A DNA stretch of 64,000 nt from UBA4742 sp037138595 (GTDB lineage: Bacteria > Actinomycetota > Acidimicrobiia > Acidimicrobiales > Acidimicrobilacustridaceae), in the NCBI GenBank assembly GCA_037138595.1, contig JBAXIB010000018.1, positions 1 through 64,000 of the forward strand, in the 5' to 3' direction. The stretch's first letter is position 1, and every line of letters starts with the position of its first letter. The notes beneath the pieces are model-generated. The model did not search any database, had not been told where the DNA came from, and worked only from the letters and a program-made list of their open reading frames with translations. This document shows, in pieces, positions 8,910-18,335 of the stretch. A program made the position numbers and the translations under genes.

Positions 8910-10849
8910 CACCACGTCACCCTCGTCAACACGAACAGCAGCAGCAAGACTGCTCCGATGGTGATTGCCATTGCATAGGAACGAACCAATCCGCTTTGTG
9001 TTTTGCGGATCATCCCGCCTGCACTTCGGGTGATCGAACCGACACCATTGACGGCACCGTCGATCACATGGCCATCAACCCACGCTACGCCGGCGAAAAA
9101 GACCCGACCGGGGCGATTCATAAAATCGCTTACGGCAAGGTCGTAATACCAACCATTGAGAAACAGTCGACGTTCAAACACGTTCGCCGGAATCTTGTGG
9201 CGTTGATAAACCGCGTATCCCAATCCGATGCCGCTGACGGCCACGATGGTCGAAATCAGCAGGAGGCCAACGATGTAGGCGTTGCTGTTGTTGAGTTCAA
9301 CGCCAAATTGACCAGTGACCGGTTCGAGCCAGTTCTCAAGCCAATGGGGGGTTCCACTAAACGGCAGATTGATGAATCCGGCTAGAGCCGCCAGGACCGC
9401 AAGCACCACGAGCGGGGCCGTCATCATCCAAGGCGACTCATGCGGGTGGATCTCGCTGGCGTGCACCGGCGGCGTCACAATGTCGGCATCGCTTTGCGCT
9501 TCGATCGTTGACGGTTCGATCGGATTATTCCAACGTGCATCGCCATAAAAGACCAGGAAGACTTCACGACTCATGTAGAACGCAGTCAACAATGCGGTGA
9601 ACAAACCGATCGCGTACAGCGCGGGACTGCGGTGGAGCGCGTAGGTCAAAATCTCATCTTTCGACCAAAATCCCGAAAGTGGAACGACACCGGAAATCGC
9701 CAGCCACCCGACGATAAATGCTCCGGCGGTGATTGGCATCAATTTTCGAAGCGCCCCCATTCGCCGCATGTCTTGCTCGCCATCTACGCCGTGCATCACC
9801 GAACCCGCACCCAAAAACAGCAACGCCTTAAAGAACGCGTGGGTAATCATGTGAAAAATGGCTACCCAATAACCACCGACGCCGACAGCCAAGAACATGT
9901 AACCCAACTGGCTTACCGTTGAGTACGCCAACACTTTTTTGATGTCGGTCTGAGCGATGGCGATCGTTGCCGCCAACAACGCAGTCAAGACGCCTATCCA
10001 AGCAATCGCGGTACTCAACCACGGCGACGCTGCATGAAGCATCGGGTTGATTCGCACCATGAGGTACACACCGGCGGTCACCATGGTCGCGGCGTGTATC
10101 AGCGCTGAAACCGGAGTCGGGCCAGCCATCGCGTCAGGAAGCCACAGATACAACGGGAACTGCGCCGACTTGCCAACCGCCCCAATGAACAACATCAACG
10201 AAATCAACGTTGCAGTCGTCGTCGCAACGCCTGGGGAAACCGGCAGGAACTGGGTGTACTGAATAGTTCCGAAGGTGAACCAGGTTATGAAAATGCCCAC
10301 CATGAATCCCCAGTCGCCAATGCGATTGGTGATGAACGCCTTCTTGCCCGCCGTCGCGTTTGGCAGTTTCTCAAACCAGAACGAAACCAAGAAATACGAG
10401 CAAACCCCGACACCTTCCCAACCGAGAAAGGTAATGAGCAAGTTGTTTCCCAGCACGAGCATGAGCATGGAAAATACAAACAGGTTCAAGTAGAGGAAGA
10501 ACTTCGAGAACCGAGGGTCCCCGTGCATATAGCCAATGGAATACAGGTGAATCAACGCGCCGACGCCGGTGACAAACAAGATCATGGCGCTCGACAGCGG
10601 ATCGAAGAGGAACCCAACATCCACGTTGAATCGACCAGCCGGAATCCAGGTGAACAACACCTGACTAAAGGTGTTGTCGGGCTGACTATGCAGGCCGATG
10701 AAGGCCAATAGGGCTACGACGAATGAGCCGCCGACCATCGCTGTCGCGAGCCATCCAGCTGCCGGTTCGCCCAAGCGCTTACCGAAACACAACAGCAAGA
10801 GAAATCCGACCAACGGAAGGGCTGGGATCAACCACACGAGAGAGACCAT
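8909..10849 (-). CDS. nuoL: NADH-quinone oxidoreductase subunit L
   Basis: Largest antiporter-like membrane subunit, 646 residues, the usual size, including the long C-terminal lateral helix region. Hallmarks: F-D-P-L-S-S-A-M, L-G-W-E-G-V-G-V-C-S-Y-F-L (conserved Glu), K-S-A-Q-F-P-L-Y-L-W-L-P-D-A-M-A-G-P-T-P-V-S-A-L-I-H-A-A-T-M-V-T-A-G-V-Y-L. A complete partner for the truncated second NuoL at 1-392. Starts 11 nt after the nuoK stop. Confidence 0.98.
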   Translation of the reverse strand: MVSLVWLIPALPLVGFLLLLCFGKRLGEPAAGWLATAMVGGSFVVALLAFIGLHSQPDNTFSQVLFTWIPAGRFNVDVGFLFDPLSSAMILFVTGVGALIHLYSIGYMHGDPRFSKFFLYLNLFVFSMLMLVLGNNLLITFLGWEGVGVCSYFLVSFWFEKLPNATAGKKAFITNRIGDWGFMVGIFITWFTFGTIQYTQFLPVSPGVATTTATLISLMLFIGAVGKSAQFPLYLWLPDAMAGPTPVSALIHAATMVTAGVYLMVRINPMLHAASPWLSTAIAWIGVLTALLAATIAIAQTDIKKVLAYSTVSQLGYMFLAVGVGGYWVAIFHMITHAFFKALLFLGAGSVMHGVDGEQDMRRMGALRKLMPITAGAFIVGWLAISGVVPLSGFWSKDEILTYALHRSPALYAIGLFTALLTAFYMSREVFLVFYGDARWNNPIEPSTIEAQSDADIVTPPVHASEIHPHESPWMMTAPLVVLAVLAALAGFINLPFSGTPHWLENWLEPVTGQFGVELNNSNAYIVGLLLISTIVAVSGIGLGYAVYQRHKIPANVFERRLFLNGWYYDLAVSDFMNRPGRVFFAGVAWVDGHVIDGAVNGVGSITRSAGGMIRKTQSGLVRSYAMAITIGAVLLLLFVLTRVTW

Positions 10850-10860
10850 TGGATTCGCGC

Positions 10861-11187
10861 CTAGCCCCTCAACGCCGAAACGTCGTCGATCGTGGCGTTC
10901 GGTCGCCTACGCGCAACCGCCACAATGATTCCAAGCCCCACGACTACTTCAGCAGCAGCGACTACCAGCACGAAGAACACGATGACCTGTCCTCCGACGT
11001 CGTTGAGCATTCGACCAAACGTCACGAAGGTCAGATTGACGGCGTTAAGCATCAACTCGACACACATCAGCATGACCAGCGGGCTTCGCCGAACCAAAAG
11101 TCCAACCGCGCCAATGGTGAAGACCATCGCTGCGAGCACGAGGTACCAATACGGCTGGAAGCCCTGGGTTGCGGCAACAGAATTCAT
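10861..11187 (-). CDS. nuoK: NADH-quinone oxidoreductase subunit K
   Basis: Three-helix membrane subunit, 108 residues. The conserved Glu of helix 2 lies in V-M-L-M-C-V-E-L-M-L-N-A-V-N and the second in A-A-A-E-V-V-V-G-L-G. The ATG overlaps the nuoJ stop as ATGA. The M-C-V-E-L version differs from M-S-V-E-L in the second copy (397-714). Confidence 0.96.
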   Translation of the reverse strand: MNSVAATQGFQPYWYLVLAAMVFTIGAVGLLVRRSPLVMLMCVELMLNAVNLTFVTFGRMLNDVGGQVIVFFVLVVAAAEVVVGLGIIVAVARRRPNATIDDVSALRG

Positions 11188-11771
11188 GCCTCAACCTCTT
11201 CTGGTTCATAGCCGTCATCGTCCATTGACTCCGGTTCGGGCAACGGCTCATAACTGGACGGACGCCGCGCCATTACAACTGCACCGATCACCGCGACTGT
11301 GAGGAGTCCAGCAGTGATTTCAAACGCGAAAATCCAAGTGGTAAATATCTGACGACCGAGCAGTGCGATGTTGGAGGATTCGCCCGACAGCGCGGCACTC
11401 ACCGACCGTCGGCCAGTTACAAGTGCATCTCGGTTGATGATGAACACACTCAATAACGAACCCAGCAACGCGAATCCGGCAAGATAGGCAAGCGCACGTT
11501 GGCCGACAATGGGATCGACTGACAAGTCATCTTCGGTGTCGACGCCGAGCAGCATCAGCACGAAAAGAATCAGCACCACGATGGCTCCGGTGTAAACGAT
11601 GACCTGTACGACAGCCAACAGTTGTGCGTTTTCATTTAAAAACAGCACCGCCACGCCGAACAACGTCGCGACCAAACTCAGCGCTGAATGCACCGGGTGT
11701 TTCGACAGCACGACTCCGCAGGCACCGATGAGGACGATGGCCGCGCACACGATGAAAATGGCAGCTTCCAA
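11184..11771 (-). CDS. nuoJ: NADH-quinone oxidoreductase subunit J
   Basis: Membrane subunit of complex I, 195 residues. The hallmark helix L-A-V-V-Q-V-I-V-Y-T-G-A-I-V-V-L-I-L-F is present, preceded by H-P-V-H-S-A-L-S-L-V. The reading frame has no ATG at its beginning; the TTG at 11771, two nt after the nuoI stop, is taken as the start, and a GTG seven codons further in is possible. The C-terminal 35 residues are acidic (many E, D and P) and lie after the last helix. Confidence 0.94.
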   Translation of the reverse strand: MEAAIFIVCAAIVLIGACGVVLSKHPVHSALSLVATLFGVAVLFLNENAQLLAVVQVIVYTGAIVVLILFVLMLLGVDTEDDLSVDPIVGQRALAYLAGFALLGSLLSVFIINRDALVTGRRSVSAALSGESSNIALLGRQIFTTWIFAFEITAGLLTVAVIGAVVMARRPSSYEPLPEPESMDDDGYEPEEVEA

Positions 11772-11773
11772 GG

Positions 11774-12469
11774 TTAATGCCCCCCGTCTTCGGTCTCGGG
11801 ACGGGACCTCACCGGAGCGGGCCGATGCGCGGCGATACCGGTTTGCCCAACCACCGGATTGGCATCAAGCATTGACTCATCGGCTGATTGCCCGAGTTCT
11901 GGCGCACGAATGCCATAGCCAAGCTCTCCCGACCACGCGACCAAACCCTCAAACTCTGCGCTTCCCGATGGCGACGTCGCCCGCATCCACGCGGAGGTGT
12001 GCTCGTCCTCACCGGGTCGCCAATCCTCCCACGGCAGGTGCTGAGGACGGCCCTCGTCGTCAACCAGCAGTTCGTTTTTCGTATAGATCGCATCGAGTCG
12101 ACTCGTGAATGAAAACTCGAACTGCTTCGTCTCAGTGATCGCCTCAGTCGGGCACGCCTCAACACACAAGTCGCAATGGATGCATCGGAGATAGTTGATC
12201 TCGTAAATGAAACCGAATCGCTCGCCCGGCGACACCGGATCATCAATGGGGTTGTCAGCACCCCGAACGTAAATACAACGCGCCGGGCAGACCCCTGCGC
12301 ACAATTCGCATCCGATGCATTTCTCCATGCCGTCTTCGTAGCGATTGAGGACATGTCGACCGTGCCGACGAATGGCCTGCGGAGCTTTTTCTTTGGGATA
12401 CGGCGTCGTAACCCGCTGCTTCTTGCCCATTTGTTTGATCGGCACTTTGAAACCACTAAAAAAACCCAT
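11774..12469 (-). CDS. nuoI: NADH-quinone oxidoreductase subunit I (2x[4Fe-4S])
   Basis: Peripheral-arm Fe-S subunit, 231 residues. Two clusters: C51, C54, C57, C61 (C-I-G-C-E-L-C-A-G-V-C-P) and C96, C99, C102, C106 (C-I-H-C-D-L-C-V-E-A-C-P). After the family core there is a C-terminal extension of about 90 residues with no recognised domain, much longer than the second-copy NuoI. The start overlaps the nuoH stop as TGATG. Confidence 0.96.
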   Translation of the reverse strand: MGFFSGFKVPIKQMGKKQRVTTPYPKEKAPQAIRRHGRHVLNRYEDGMEKCIGCELCAGVCPARCIYVRGADNPIDDPVSPGERFGFIYEINYLRCIHCDLCVEACPTEAITETKQFEFSFTSRLDAIYTKNELLVDDEGRPQHLPWEDWRPGEDEHTSAWMRATSPSGSAEFEGLVAWSGELGYGIRAPELGQSADESMLDANPVVGQTGIAAHRPAPVRSRPETEDGGH

Positions 12470-13680
12470 CAGCCATCGACCTCCTGCAAGCGCCGTGAGC
12501 GCCCGCCAGCTATCGCAGCTCGCAACAATCCATAGCCACCGAGCAGCACTGCTACCGATATGACGACCACTGCCACCGGGTTCCAGTTGGCGTCACGGCC
12601 AACGTCAATCGCGCCCAACAATAACAACCAGCCCAATGCCAATGGGATCAAAACCTTCCAGCCCAAGTCCATCAGCTGGTCGTAGCGGAGCCGTGGCAAT
12701 GCGGCACGGATCCAGACGAACATGAATAAAAACACCGACGTCTTGAGCGCGAACCAAATGATCCCGGTAAGCCAACCCAACGATGTCCCCAAGAAAGCAG
12801 GGCCACTGGGGCCGCCTAAGAAAAGCGTCACAAAAATGGCTGACATGGTGATCACATTCATGAACTCGGCCAAGAAGAACAACGCGAACCGAATCGAGCT
12901 GTACTCGGTGTTGAAGCCCCCGACGAGTTCTTGCTCCGCTTCAACGAGGTCAAAGGGCGGCCGGTTGAGCTCAGCTGTCGACGCGATCACAAAAATCACG
13001 AACGGGACGACACCAGTGAGGATGACATTCCAGTTCGGCACAATCCCTGCGAATCCCGCGCCAGATTGAAACTCCGCGATGCCATGGGTGCTCAACGTCC
13101 CACTCTTGAGCACAACGGCCACCACCGCCAGGCCCATCGCCGCTTCATACGAGACCATTTGAGCTGACGCGCGTACCGAGCCAAGCAATGGATACTTCGA
13201 GCCAGACGACCAACCAGCCAACATCACGCCGTAAACCGCAATTGACGACATGGCAAGGGCGAAAAGGATCCCGATCGGAGGATCAGCGACCTGGAGATAG
13301 GTGTCGTGCCCGAAGACGGTGATGATGCCGTTGACATTGCCGTTGAAGTTGCCCCCAAGCGGGACGATGAGAAACAGAAGGAACGCCGGCACAAATGACA
13401 GGAACGGCGCCAAGATGAACACCGCCCGCTGGGCGCGGTCAGGGATGATGTCTTCTTTGAAGAAGAACTTGATTCCGTCGGCCAATGACTGCAAAATCCC
13501 GAACGGTCCCGCCAGCGATGGACCGATGCGATTGTGCATCCCACTGACCAGTTTGCGCTCGAACCAAATCATCAGCATCGTCAAGATGAGTAACAACACA
13601 AACGCGATGAGGACCTTGCCGACGACGATCAGGAAAACACTGAGATCGACAGGACCGATGAGAAGCGGATCTCCACCCAT
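12469..13680 (-). CDS. nuoH: NADH-quinone oxidoreductase subunit H
   Basis: Membrane subunit lining the quinone channel, 403 residues. Hallmarks: M-H-N-R-I-G-P-S-L-A-G-P-F-G-I-L-Q-S-L-A-D, A-E-L-N-R-P-P-F-D, and E-A-E-Q-E-L-V-G-G-F-N-T-E-Y-S. Two extra hydrophobic segments and a basic tail at the C-terminus make it longer than the second copy. The ATG at 13680 follows the nuoG stop (13683-13685); a TTG at 13686 is an upstream alternative. Confidence 0.96.
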   Translation of the reverse strand: MGGDPLLIGPVDLSVFLIVVGKVLIAFVLLLILTMLMIWFERKLVSGMHNRIGPSLAGPFGILQSLADGIKFFFKEDIIPDRAQRAVFILAPFLSFVPAFLLFLIVPLGGNFNGNVNGIITVFGHDTYLQVADPPIGILFALAMSSIAVYGVMLAGWSSGSKYPLLGSVRASAQMVSYEAAMGLAVVAVVLKSGTLSTHGIAEFQSGAGFAGIVPNWNVILTGVVPFVIFVIASTAELNRPPFDLVEAEQELVGGFNTEYSSIRFALFFLAEFMNVITMSAIFVTLFLGGPSGPAFLGTSLGWLTGIIWFALKTSVFLFMFVWIRAALPRLRYDQLMDLGWKVLIPLALGWLLLLGAIDVGRDANWNPVAVVVISVAVLLGGYGLLRAAIAGGRSRRLQEVDG

Positions 13681-13682
13681 GA

Positions 13683-16355
13683 TCAACCAGCCTCCGACTC
13701 AACGCGCACGTCGGTGACGCGTTCGGCCGCATCGATCAGCGAACCCACATCAATGCCCGGCTGATTAAACACGACCGACGCCGAACCCTTCGGAACGCCA
13801 CGATCAGCCACTATGTTCGCCGATAGCGTCGCGCGAGAAGACTGCACTCGTACTTGGTCCCCGCCCGACACACCAAGGCGGTCGAAATCGTAGGGATTCA
13901 CTCGCAAGTTCGTTCCCGGGGGAAGCGACGCCAGCGATGGCGCGTGGCCAACCAAGGTGCCTTCGTCGTAGAGTTTGCGGGTCGCGACAAGTCGAAGCGA
14001 ATAACTGTCAACGGGAGCAAGCTCGACCGACTCCGGTGCGACGAAGCGAATGAGTGATGGCATCGCCATCGCTGCAGGCTCGGCCTCAACCTCAGGCTGA
14101 CCGTCAAGTTGGCTGTCTTCTTCGGCTTCTAGATTCGCTTCCGCTCCACTCACGGGCTCGGCGACAGGCTCGGCGTCTGGCTCGACGTCTGGCGTTACAG
14201 ATGACGAGATTGAGACCAACGGAACAACGAGGCCAGAACTCGCTTCCGACGAATGCAACAAGTCGGTAGTAACGCCAGCATAGGCGGGAGCGACTAATGC
14301 AATCTCGGCGGCGATCCCGGTTATCGACTCCAACCCAAGATCGATACCGAGGCGACGAGAAATATCGGCGGCAACCGCCCAATCAGGCCGTGACGTACCC
14401 GGGCCCGTGACCTTTTGGTGGAGCACGCTGACGCGCCCCTCGATGTTGGTCGACGTGCCTGACACCTCGGCAAAGCCCGCAGTAGCGAACACCACATCTG
14501 CTTCGCGACTACTCGGTGTCAGAAATTGATCAAGCGCAATGATCGTCTTAGCCCCAGCGATAGCACGGCGAGCGAGATCTGAATCAGGGAAGTCGCTCAC
14601 TGGATCAGCGCCGAGCAAAACCAAGACTTCGATGGTGCCATCGGCCGCGGCCTGCAAGATTCCACGAGCGTCAAGTCCAGCGGCCGAAGGAACCTTTTCC
14701 CACGTCGAAGCAAACCAGTCGCGTCCGTCTTCAATGCGCACCCGACCCGGCAATACACCAGGTGCCAACCCCATATCGAGGGCACCGTTTACGTTGGCTC
14801 GGCGCAGTGCTGGAAGGAACCGCGTATCGGGTTTCGCGGCCAGAAGCGCAGCAGCAGCATCAACCAGTGCTTCGCCTGATTCGGCAAGCGACTGGCGCCC
14901 AATAATGACGGTGATCGGGCCCGACGCAACTAACGCGGCTGCCTCAGCCAATGTCGGCGCGTCCACTCCGCCAGCGTCGGTTCCTGACGCAACACCATTC
15001 AGTAATGCTCGAACTGCTACTCCGGCCTCGCCGGGTCGGGGATGAAGCGCCAAGGTCGCATAGGGAGTAAAACCGCCGGCCTGCGGGCTGACTTCGATGA
15101 CCTTCACGCCGTCATTGACCACGGCGTGGCGCAAGCGCAAAAACAACACCGGCAACTCTTCTTTTGGATCTGCAGCGATTACCAGCACCGTGCCACCGGG
15201 GGCGCACACATCGTCAATGGTGGCCCGCGGCAACCCGAGAACGAGGTCCGCTGGCAATCCGTCACCGAGTTGCGCGTCGACGTGGTCGGTTCCGATAACA
15301 CCCTTTGCCAACTTTGCCCACGCATATGCCGACTCGTTGGTCAAGCGGGCACCGCCAAGAACCGCTATCGATGACGGTCCTGATTTCGCGAGCGCGGCCT
15401 CAATAGCGCTGGCCGACGCGCTAAGCGCGCCTGCCCAACCAGAAGGCTGAAGCGTTCCAGCCGAGCGAACGAGCGGCTCGCCGAGACGATCGGGACTGTT
15501 GACTGCTTCGAAACCAAATCGGCCCTTGTCGCACAACCAGCCCCAATTGACTGGATCGATGTCGACGCCTTGGTAGCGCAAGAGTTGATTACGCGAACTG
15601 TCTAGCGAGACTCGACATCCGACTGAACATCCCTGACACGTCGACTCGACGGTATCGAGATCCCACGGGCGGGCCCGGAATCGATAGTTCGTTGCGGTCA
15701 GCGCACCAACCGGACAAATTTGAACGACGTTGCCACTGAAGTAGGACGAGAACGGTTCGTCGGGGAAGGTCGCGATCTCGGTCTCGCTCCCCCGATTGAT
15801 GAAGTGAATGAGCGGATCACCGGCGACATCTTTCGCAAATCGGGTGCACCGGTCACACAGGATGCAACGCTCGCGGTCGAGTAAGACCAAATCGCTAATC
15901 GGAATCGGCTTCTCGTGATGTCGTTTTTCTTCGACAAATCTGCTCTCACCCGGGCCGTAAGCCATGGTTTGGTCTTGCAGCGGACATTCGCCGCCCTTGT
16001 CGCATACCGGACAATCGAGGGGATGATTGACCAGCAATAGTTCAAGCACGCCATCTTGGGCTTTGGTCGTGACCTCTGACTCGGTATCAACCTTCATGTC
16101 CGGCGTGCACTCGAGCATGCAGCTCGGCAACAGCGTCGGACCACGACCGGTGTCGACCTCAACGATGCACATCCGACACATGCCAACTGGCTCCATGCGC
16201 GGGTGGTAACAGAATCGAGGGATGTAAACGCCATTCCGCTCGGCGGCATCGATGATGAGTTCGCCTTTGTGGGCGATGATCTCTCGGCCGTTGATCGTGA
16301 CAGGCACGCCGTCGACAACAGAAAATTCGGTCGAATCGATAGTCGTATCAGCCAT
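13683..16355 (-). CDS. nuoG: NADH-quinone oxidoreductase subunit G (Fe-S, molybdopterin-oxidoreductase fold)
   Basis: Peripheral NADH-module subunit, 890 residues. N-terminal [2Fe-2S] ferredoxin domain (F-C-Y-H-P, C-R-M-C, then L-P-S-C), a C-x2-C-x2-H-like region (H-P-L-D-C-P-V-C-D-K-G-G-E-C), a [4Fe-4S] pair C-I-L-C-D-R-C, and C-Q-G-C-S-V-G-C plus a distant C, the pattern of cluster N7. The C-terminal half has the molybdopterin-oxidoreductase fold without an obvious cofactor role. Near the C-terminus there is an E-, P- and D-rich insert of about 50 residues containing short tandem repeats. Overlaps the end of nuoF by 8 nt. Confidence 0.97.
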   Translation of the reverse strand: MADTTIDSTEFSVVDGVPVTINGREIIAHKGELIIDAAERNGVYIPRFCYHPRMEPVGMCRMCIVEVDTGRGPTLLPSCMLECTPDMKVDTESEVTTKAQDGVLELLLVNHPLDCPVCDKGGECPLQDQTMAYGPGESRFVEEKRHHEKPIPISDLVLLDRERCILCDRCTRFAKDVAGDPLIHFINRGSETEIATFPDEPFSSYFSGNVVQICPVGALTATNYRFRARPWDLDTVESTCQGCSVGCRVSLDSSRNQLLRYQGVDIDPVNWGWLCDKGRFGFEAVNSPDRLGEPLVRSAGTLQPSGWAGALSASASAIEAALAKSGPSSIAVLGGARLTNESAYAWAKLAKGVIGTDHVDAQLGDGLPADLVLGLPRATIDDVCAPGGTVLVIAADPKEELPVLFLRLRHAVVNDGVKVIEVSPQAGGFTPYATLALHPRPGEAGVAVRALLNGVASGTDAGGVDAPTLAEAAALVASGPITVIIGRQSLAESGEALVDAAAALLAAKPDTRFLPALRRANVNGALDMGLAPGVLPGRVRIEDGRDWFASTWEKVPSAAGLDARGILQAAADGTIEVLVLLGADPVSDFPDSDLARRAIAGAKTIIALDQFLTPSSREADVVFATAGFAEVSGTSTNIEGRVSVLHQKVTGPGTSRPDWAVAADISRRLGIDLGLESITGIAAEIALVAPAYAGVTTDLLHSSEASSGLVVPLVSISSSVTPDVEPDAEPVAEPVSGAEANLEAEEDSQLDGQPEVEAEPAAMAMPSLIRFVAPESVELAPVDSYSLRLVATRKLYDEGTLVGHAPSLASLPPGTNLRVNPYDFDRLGVSGGDQVRVQSSRATLSANIVADRGVPKGSASVVFNQPGIDVGSLIDAAERVTDVRVESEAG
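14155..14190. repeat. Three 12-bp tandem repeats inside nuoG
   Basis: Three consecutive near-identical 12-bp units beginning GGCTCG (plus strand) encode, on the minus strand, three P-[DV]-x-E tetrapeptides in the acidic linker of NuoG. The repeat keeps the frame, so unit number could vary without breaking the protein. Confidence 0.8.
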
Positions 16356-17694
16356 TGGCTTCAGGTTTCGTTGAGACGGTCACGGCAACTCGAGATTGCA
16401 CCGCGTTGTCAATGAGTGCTTCAAACTCATCCCGGAACCGCAACATCGCTGAAGCAATCGGCGATACTGCTGATGGGCCAAGTGGACAAATGGTCGTCTG
16501 CTTCGGCGGCCAGGCAATGCCCGGGCTGATGTTGTCGCTGACGTCCATCAACAAGTCCAGGTCAGTGGAGCGTCCGTAGCCGTCGAGTATGCGTTGCAAG
16601 ATCTTTTCAAGCCAGTTGGTTCCTTCACGGCACGGCGTGCACTTACCGCAAGATTCGCGGGCGAAGAATCGGACGACCCGCAAACAGGCTTTGACTGCAT
16701 CGGTGGTTTCGTCCATCACGATGATCGCACCGGACCCAAGCATCGAACCTGCCCGATCGACCGTCCCTTTTTCGAGTGGCAGGTCAAGGTGCTCTTCGAA
16801 GAACCACGGGGCAGACGCGCCTCCAGGGATGAACGCCTTCAGTTGCCGATCGCCCAAGATCCCGCCGCCGTATTCAGGCGCGTAGATCAGATCCCGGAAG
16901 GTCGTCACGCCGTACTCAACTTCGAAAACACCAGGGGTCTTCACGTGGCCGGACACCGCGAACATTCGGGTGCCTTTCGACGTTTCAGCGCCCATCGCCG
17001 TGAACGCGTCCGCACCGTTGGCAATGATCCATGGCAAGTTCGAGAGGGTTTCGACGTTGTTAACGATCGTTGGCTGCAGGTAAAGACCCTTCGCGGCGGG
17101 AAAAAACGGTGGCTTCAAGCGAGGCATGCCACGGTTGCCTTCGAGGCTCTCAATCAGCGCGGTTTCTTCACCAACGATGTATGCGCCCGCGCCCCAGGCC
17201 AGTACGACGTCGACCGAAAAATTCGAACCAAGAATGTTCTTGCCGATGTAACCCGCGTCGTAGGCCTCGTTCAACGCCGTCGCAATGCGCTCTTGGGCTA
17301 AAGCCATTTCACCGCGAACGTACAAAAATGCTTGTCCGCAACCGACGGCATAGCTCGCCAGCAGCACACCTTCGATGAGTTGATGTGGATCGAGTTCCAT
17401 CAAGAGTCGGTCCTTGTAGGTTCCCGGCTCACTCTCGTCGCCGTTCACGACGAGATATCGCGGCCAGACACCCGGCGGACAAAACCCCCATTTGACGCCG
17501 GCCGGAAAACCGGCGCCGCCTCGGCCCAACAAGCTTGCTGCTTTGACCTCGTCAGTCACTGCGTCCGGCGACATGGTGTCGAGCGCCTTGCGCAACGCTT
17601 GATAGCCCCCCGTGGCTTGATAGCGCGCCAACGTATAGGAATCGTCTAATTCGAACCGACTGGTAATGACCTTCGGCACGTCAGTAACCGCCAT
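16348..17694 (-). CDS. nuoF: NADH-quinone oxidoreductase subunit F (FMN, NADH site)
   Basis: NADH-binding flavoprotein subunit, 448 residues. G-R-G-G-A-G-F-P-A-G-x-K-W-G-F near residue 57 is the NADH/FMN-binding glycine-rich loop; Y-I-V-G-E-E-T-A-L-I-E-S-L-E-G follows; E-S-C-G-K-C-T-P-C-R-E-G-T provides three of the N3 [4Fe-4S] ligands, with the fourth Cys in Q-T-T-I-C. The start overlaps the nuoE stop. This gene has no counterpart in the second nuo set. Confidence 0.98.
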   Translation of the reverse strand: MAVTDVPKVITSRFELDDSYTLARYQATGGYQALRKALDTMSPDAVTDEVKAASLLGRGGAGFPAGVKWGFCPPGVWPRYLVVNGDESEPGTYKDRLLMELDPHQLIEGVLLASYAVGCGQAFLYVRGEMALAQERIATALNEAYDAGYIGKNILGSNFSVDVVLAWGAGAYIVGEETALIESLEGNRGMPRLKPPFFPAAKGLYLQPTIVNNVETLSNLPWIIANGADAFTAMGAETSKGTRMFAVSGHVKTPGVFEVEYGVTTFRDLIYAPEYGGGILGDRQLKAFIPGGASAPWFFEEHLDLPLEKGTVDRAGSMLGSGAIIVMDETTDAVKACLRVVRFFARESCGKCTPCREGTNWLEKILQRILDGYGRSTDLDLLMDVSDNISPGIAWPPKQTTICPLGPSAVSPIASAMLRFRDEFEALIDNAVQSRVAVTVSTKPEANG

Positions 17695-18335
17695 CAGGAC
17701 CCGCCCTCAGGTGCGCTAGCCGAAGTCGATCCCGCGTTCGTTGCCACCCAATTCGGTTCGCGATCGTCGGTCGGCGATACCGCGCCCGCCCGACGCGTCG
17801 GCGGTGTTGATTGGCGAACTCGTGCGAGCGTTCCATGGGGCGGAATGTCCGCGTCGAGTCGACCGTTACGAAGGTCATCGACAAGTTGATCAAATTCATC
17901 ATGGGTGATGCGATGTCTATAGCGGTAGTTCACCTGCAAGCACGGAGCTTCGGTACAGGCCGCGATGCATTCGACATCTTCCACCGTGAACAAACCGTCG
18001 GGCGTCGTGCCACCCGACCGAATGCCAAGGGTCTTTTCGGCATGGTGCAACAGTTCTTCGCCACCCATGAGCTGGCAAGAAATGTTGGTACACACGTTGA
18101 CCACATAGCGGCCAACTGGTTCGCGTTTAAACATCTCGTAAAACGAACAGGTGCCAAGCACTTCGGCCGATGTGATCCCAATCAGTTCAGCGATGTGGGC
18201 CATTGCCTCATCAGTCACATAACCGTTTTGTTCTTGTGACAAGTGCAGCAACGGGATCAGCGCCGATTTAGGAACCGGAAACCACGCAATGATGTCTTGG
18301 GCCCGCACGATGTTGTCGGCAGTTAAACGAGACAT
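17694..18335 (-). CDS. nuoE: NADH-quinone oxidoreductase subunit E ([2Fe-2S])
   Basis: Thioredoxin-fold [2Fe-2S] subunit of the NADH module, 213 residues. Cluster N1a ligands are visible as C-T-N-I-S-C and, ~40 residues later, C-I-A-A-C. The C-terminal ~50 residues after the family core are polar, rich in R, P, T and S, and look disordered. The start overlaps the nuoD stop. No counterpart exists in the second nuo set. Confidence 0.96.
   Translation of the reverse strand: MSRLTADNIVRAQDIIAWFPVPKSALIPLLHLSQEQNGYVTDEAMAHIAELIGITSAEVLGTCSFYEMFKREPVGRYVVNVCTNISCQLMGGEELLHHAEKTLGIRSGGTTPDGLFTVEDVECIAACTEAPCLQVNYRYRHRITHDEFDQLVDDLRNGRLDADIPPHGTLARVRQSTPPTRRAGAVSPTDDREPNWVATNAGSTSASAPEGGS

Noticed and set aside
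16594..17301. Plus-strand open frame (235 codons) opposite nuoF
   Set aside because: Shadow of nuoF; rich in R, H and F with no motif.
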